From assembly GCF_019492185.1 (NCBI RefSeq), contig NZ_JAICCF010000001.1, positions 434,001 through 498,000 on the forward strand: a stretch of 64,000 bases of DNA. The letters are read 5' to 3'. Both the position numbers and the translations under genes were made by a program. Within the stretch, counting starts at the first letter, position 1. Every line of letters begins with the position of its first letter. The stretch comes from Chitinophaga rhizophila. GTDB taxonomy: Bacteria > Bacteroidota > Bacteroidia > Chitinophagales > Chitinophagaceae. The notes beneath the pieces were generated by a model. It was not told the origin of the DNA and made no database searches. It was given only the letters and a program-made list of their open reading frames with translations. Positions 62,119-64,000 of this stretch are shown in pieces.

Positions 62119-62743
62119 CGTATTTTAATAGTCCTACTGATGAATTGATCCCAAGCTTTTTCCTTACATCAGATTTAAGTTTTTCCACGGAACTTTCACA
62201 AAGACACAGGTGATCAGCGATCTGCCTGTTGCTTTTCTCTTCCCATAATAGTTGCAGCAGCATTTCACCTCTATCATCCAGCATTGGCTCCTGGATGGGT
62301 TTATGTATATGTTCTTCCCTTTCGAGGAGTATTGTTTCTGTCAATAACCGGTTACGATACAGCTTCCTGGCAGACGCACTCTCTATAGCAGCTAGTACCT
62401 GCGCGGGATCTTCCGATTTTCCTACGCAGGCAAGTACATTACCGCAAATCAGACGATGAAGCGAGGCGAGATCCGTAGCGCCAGCCAGTAATACAAACCT
62501 GGTATCCGGCATCTCCTGTTTCCAGGTCTGTAAATGATGCTGAATAGTGCCAGTATTACAAAGGTCGAGCAGGACCACATGAATAGATGAACGGCTTGCT
62601 TGTATTGCAGACAGCAATTGGGTCAATGACGGATATTGAGCTGCTACATAAATGTACTCCTGTGATGCCAGGTAATATCCCAATACCTTACGGAAAAGGG
62701 TATTCTCACTGACGATGGCAGTACTTATTATTCTGGGAGGCAT
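62096..62743 (-). CDS. LuxR/NarL-type response regulator, paralogue with atypical receiver
   Basis: A 215-residue protein. The receiver (about 5-125) has Ser-Glu in place of the acidic pair (AIVSENTLFR) and keeps VVLLDLCNTG. The HTH (about 150-210) reads EMLLQLLWEEKSNRQI and LCLCESSVEKLKSDVRKKL, clearly related to the convergent regulator at 61459-62118. The 3' ends overlap by 23 bp, so the two transcripts are antisense at their ends. It is divergent from the chorismate-lyase-like gene across 226 bp and may control it. Confidence 0.85.
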   Translation of the reverse strand: MPPRIISTAIVSENTLFRKVLGYYLASQEYIYVAAQYPSLTQLLSAIQASRSSIHVVLLDLCNTGTIQHHLQTWKQEMPDTRFVLLAGATDLASLHRLICGNVLACVGKSEDPAQVLAAIESASARKLYRNRLLTETILLEREEHIHKPIQEPMLDDRGEMLLQLLWEEKSNRQIADHLCLCESSVEKLKSDVRKKLGINSSVGLLKYAILNRMR

Positions 62744-62893
62744 AGATAGCGGGTTAAGTCCTTTAACAGTTATTTTCTCACAACTTGGAATACTTACTTC
62801 TAATATAATTCATCCTGGTCAGAAATTTAAACAATTAGTATAATCCGTAAAAAAATTTCCGGTTATTCCTAATAGGTAAATCAGCCTGTTATT

Positions 62894-62901
62894 TAGTTTT
62901 G
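62894..62901 (+). promoter_or_regulatory. Possible -7 element of the 62970 transcript
   Basis: TAGTTTTG matches TAnnTTTG and lies about 70 nt before the start codon at 62970. No clear -33 TTTG was found. Confidence 0.4.
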
Positions 62902-62920
62902 TAACCGGCACGATGGCTGT

Positions 62921-62968
62921 TAACTCAATACACCTGTAAAGTCTTAACCCAATATCCCTGTAAAACAT
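62921..62968 (+). repeat. Imperfect tandem 24-bp repeat just before the 62970 start codon
   Basis: The units 62921-62944 and 62945-62968 match at 18 of 24 positions; shared parts are TAAC-CAATA and CCTGTAAA. The array ends one base before the ATG, so it makes up most of the predicted 5' leader and could bind a protein or affect translation. Confidence 0.6.
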
Positions 62969-62969
62969 T

Positions 62970-63437
62970 ATGGAAGCATTAATTGACAGTCTGAAGAAAC
63001 TGGAAGATTCAACTACCTATTTTTTAGAGGCATTACAAGGTAAAACCCTGGAATTGGTAATTGATTCTCAATCAGAAGAACAATCAGGATATGCCTGCAT
63101 GATTAAAAGAGTAGTAAAGCTGCATTTTCAGGGTGGCGCACATCCGATGCTGTATTGCGAAAGCAATCTGTATAAATCAGCATTAACACCACAAGAATAT
63201 GACCTGCTGACCAACTCCCTGACACCAATTGGAAAGGTGTTTACTCAACTTAATGATGGAACAGTTATCACTAAGAAAAATATTACAGTGACTACCGGCA
63301 ATGACGGGCGTATCGCTGCTATTATGAATGTAAACGGAGGCATGTTCTGGAAGAAAGAATATGAATACTGGGTAGGTAGCAGGCATATAGGTTTTATCAT
63401 TGAGTACTTCAGCGAAGAATCACTCAAAAGACAATAA
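62970..63437 (+). CDS. Chorismate-lyase-like protein
   Basis: A 155-residue protein. The pattern CMIKRVVKLHFQGGAHPMLY, then CESNLYKSAL, SLTPIGKVF and a C-terminal IIEYFSEE resembles the chorismate pyruvate-lyase fold (UbiC/DUF98-like): an Arg in the first strand, P-x-x-x-x-x-S, a PLG/PIG turn and a late Glu. Such enzymes form 4-hydroxybenzoate and pyruvate from chorismate. The gene is 2 bp before an adenylate-forming ligase that could activate that acid. Family assignment is by motif only; a related fold with another ligand is possible. Confidence 0.55.
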   Translation: MEALIDSLKKLEDSTTYFLEALQGKTLELVIDSQSEEQSGYACMIKRVVKLHFQGGAHPMLYCESNLYKSALTPQEYDLLTNSLTPIGKVFTQLNDGTVITKKNITVTTGNDGRIAAIMNVNGGMFWKKEYEYWVGSRHIGFIIEYFSEESLKRQ

Positions 63438-63439
63438 GC

Positions 63440-64000
63440 ATGATGAGAAATGACTTCCTGGTTCCGCCTGCAGCTTTGCATAGTAGCATCACTGACGAGC
63501 ACCGGACCCTGCGATATGCCGCTATCTCCGATTACATGGAGCAACTGCATATTTTTTTCGTGCAGCATCAGCTAAATACCAGTAATTGTATTGCATTAGC
63601 TTTGCAAAACAATATTCCTGGCGTTTGCCTGCTACTATATTTGCTGCAACAGCAGCAGAACTTTTTCATATTAAGTAATCACACCGCTGCAGGTAAGAAG
63701 CTGCCTCCCTTTTGCGATATTGTATTGAACGTACGGGATCATAAAGAAGTATTTTTTTCACCTGCTGATACAATATGTATTGAGAACAACCCATATTACA
63801 TTGCGCAGGAAGATTTACTGCCGGCAACGGCACAGGCAATATTTTCCTCTTCCGGCACTACAGGCACGCCAAGATATATTTGTTTTGAGCAGAAAACATT
63901 ACTACTGAACGCCGCCAATATTGTTGCAAGATTTCAGTTGACCGATAAAAACAAAGTGCTTATTCCTGTACCCATCAGTCACATGTATGGCCTGGGAGCT
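63440..64000 (+). CDS. Adenylate-forming enzyme / acyl ligase, 3' end outside window
   Basis: 187 codons are visible from ATG 63440 (a second Met follows directly), cut by the window end. The AMP-binding signature IFSSSGTTGTPRYICFEQ and the following VPISHMYGLGA are motifs of the acyl-AMP ligase superfamily. The N-terminal part is short and compact compared with NRPS A domains, which fits a stand-alone ligase. It begins 2 bp after the chorismate-lyase-like gene, which suggests an aromatic acid substrate and a shared operon continuing to the right. Confidence 0.8.
   Translation, partial: MMRNDFLVPPAALHSSITDEHRTLRYAAISDYMEQLHIFFVQHQLNTSNCIALALQNNIPGVCLLLYLLQQQQNFFILSNHTAAGKKLPPFCDIVLNVRDHKEVFFSPADTICIENNPYYIAQEDLLPATAQAIFSSSGTTGTPRYICFEQKTLLLNAANIVARFQLTDKNKVLIPVPISHMYGLGA

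Overview
The window looks like a chromosome segment from a member of the Bacteroidota, most likely Chitinophaga or a close relative. The evidence is several TonB-dependent receptors with a carboxypeptidase-regulatory N-terminus, a FecI/FecR/SusC/SusD cascade, an OhrR/Ohr pair behind a TTTG...TAnnTTTG-type promoter, and starts that mostly lack strong Shine-Dalgarno sequences. No tRNA, rRNA, CRISPR array or intact transposase gene was seen.

1-10,071: the left part holds three repeat-rich or secreted proteins (one cut by the window edge), an orphan barstar-like inhibitor, a small membrane protein, an organic-peroxide module (ohr, ohrR, with tandem palindromic operators over the ohr promoter) and a DUF1264-type lipoprotein. 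Convergent genes are separated by strong hairpins.

7,702-42,112 (minus strand, about 34 kb) reads as one hybrid NRPS/PKS operon. In transcription order: NrpA (half-C, A-Ser, T, C, A-Gly-like, T, C); a fused Fe(II)/2-oxoglutarate dioxygenase and class II aldolase; NrpB (degenerate C, A-Asp, T, C); NrpC (TubC docking, half-C, A-unknown, T); a PKS (KS, AT, KR, ACP); NrpE (TubC docking, C, A-unusual, T, TE); a type II thioesterase; NrpG (C, A-Gly, T, C); a cyclic-peptide-type ABC exporter; an aminoglycoside-adenylyltransferase-like protein; and a TonB-dependent receptor. (Nrp letters are local labels.) Proteins NrpG, NrpA and NrpB end in an intact C domain, while NrpA, NrpB and NrpC begin with a truncated or inactivated one. 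This gives a self-consistent assembly order G-A-B-C-PKS-E: acyl?-Gly-Ser-Gly/X-Asp(beta-OH?)-X-(malonyl, ketoreduced)-X', released by the TE of NrpE. The product is predicted to be a short lipopeptide or siderophore-like peptide with a statine-type unit. A second TonB-dependent receptor (42,716-45,196) lies just upstream.

45,197-46,161 is gene-poor and holds a repeated 12-bp core and a perfect 21-bp-arm hairpin. 46,458-56,392 is an ECF sigma / FecR / SusC / SusD / TPR / S9 peptidase locus. Its downstream part is visibly more AT-rich than the flanks, with a composition step inside susC. Next come two paralogous small exported proteins with a peptidase-tail remnant between them, apparently a decayed tandem duplication.

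57,496-60,304 carries an AraC-type DNA-binding protein, small unknown genes and an SRAP-domain (YedK/HMCES-like) DNA-repair protein. From 60,462 a second pathway seems to begin: a phosphopantetheinyl transferase, two convergent LuxR-type response regulators with atypical receiver domains, a chorismate-lyase-like protein and an adenylate-forming ligase cut by the window end. This resembles the edge of an aryl-polyene/flexirubin-type locus. The PPTase could also serve the carrier domains of the NRPS/PKS.
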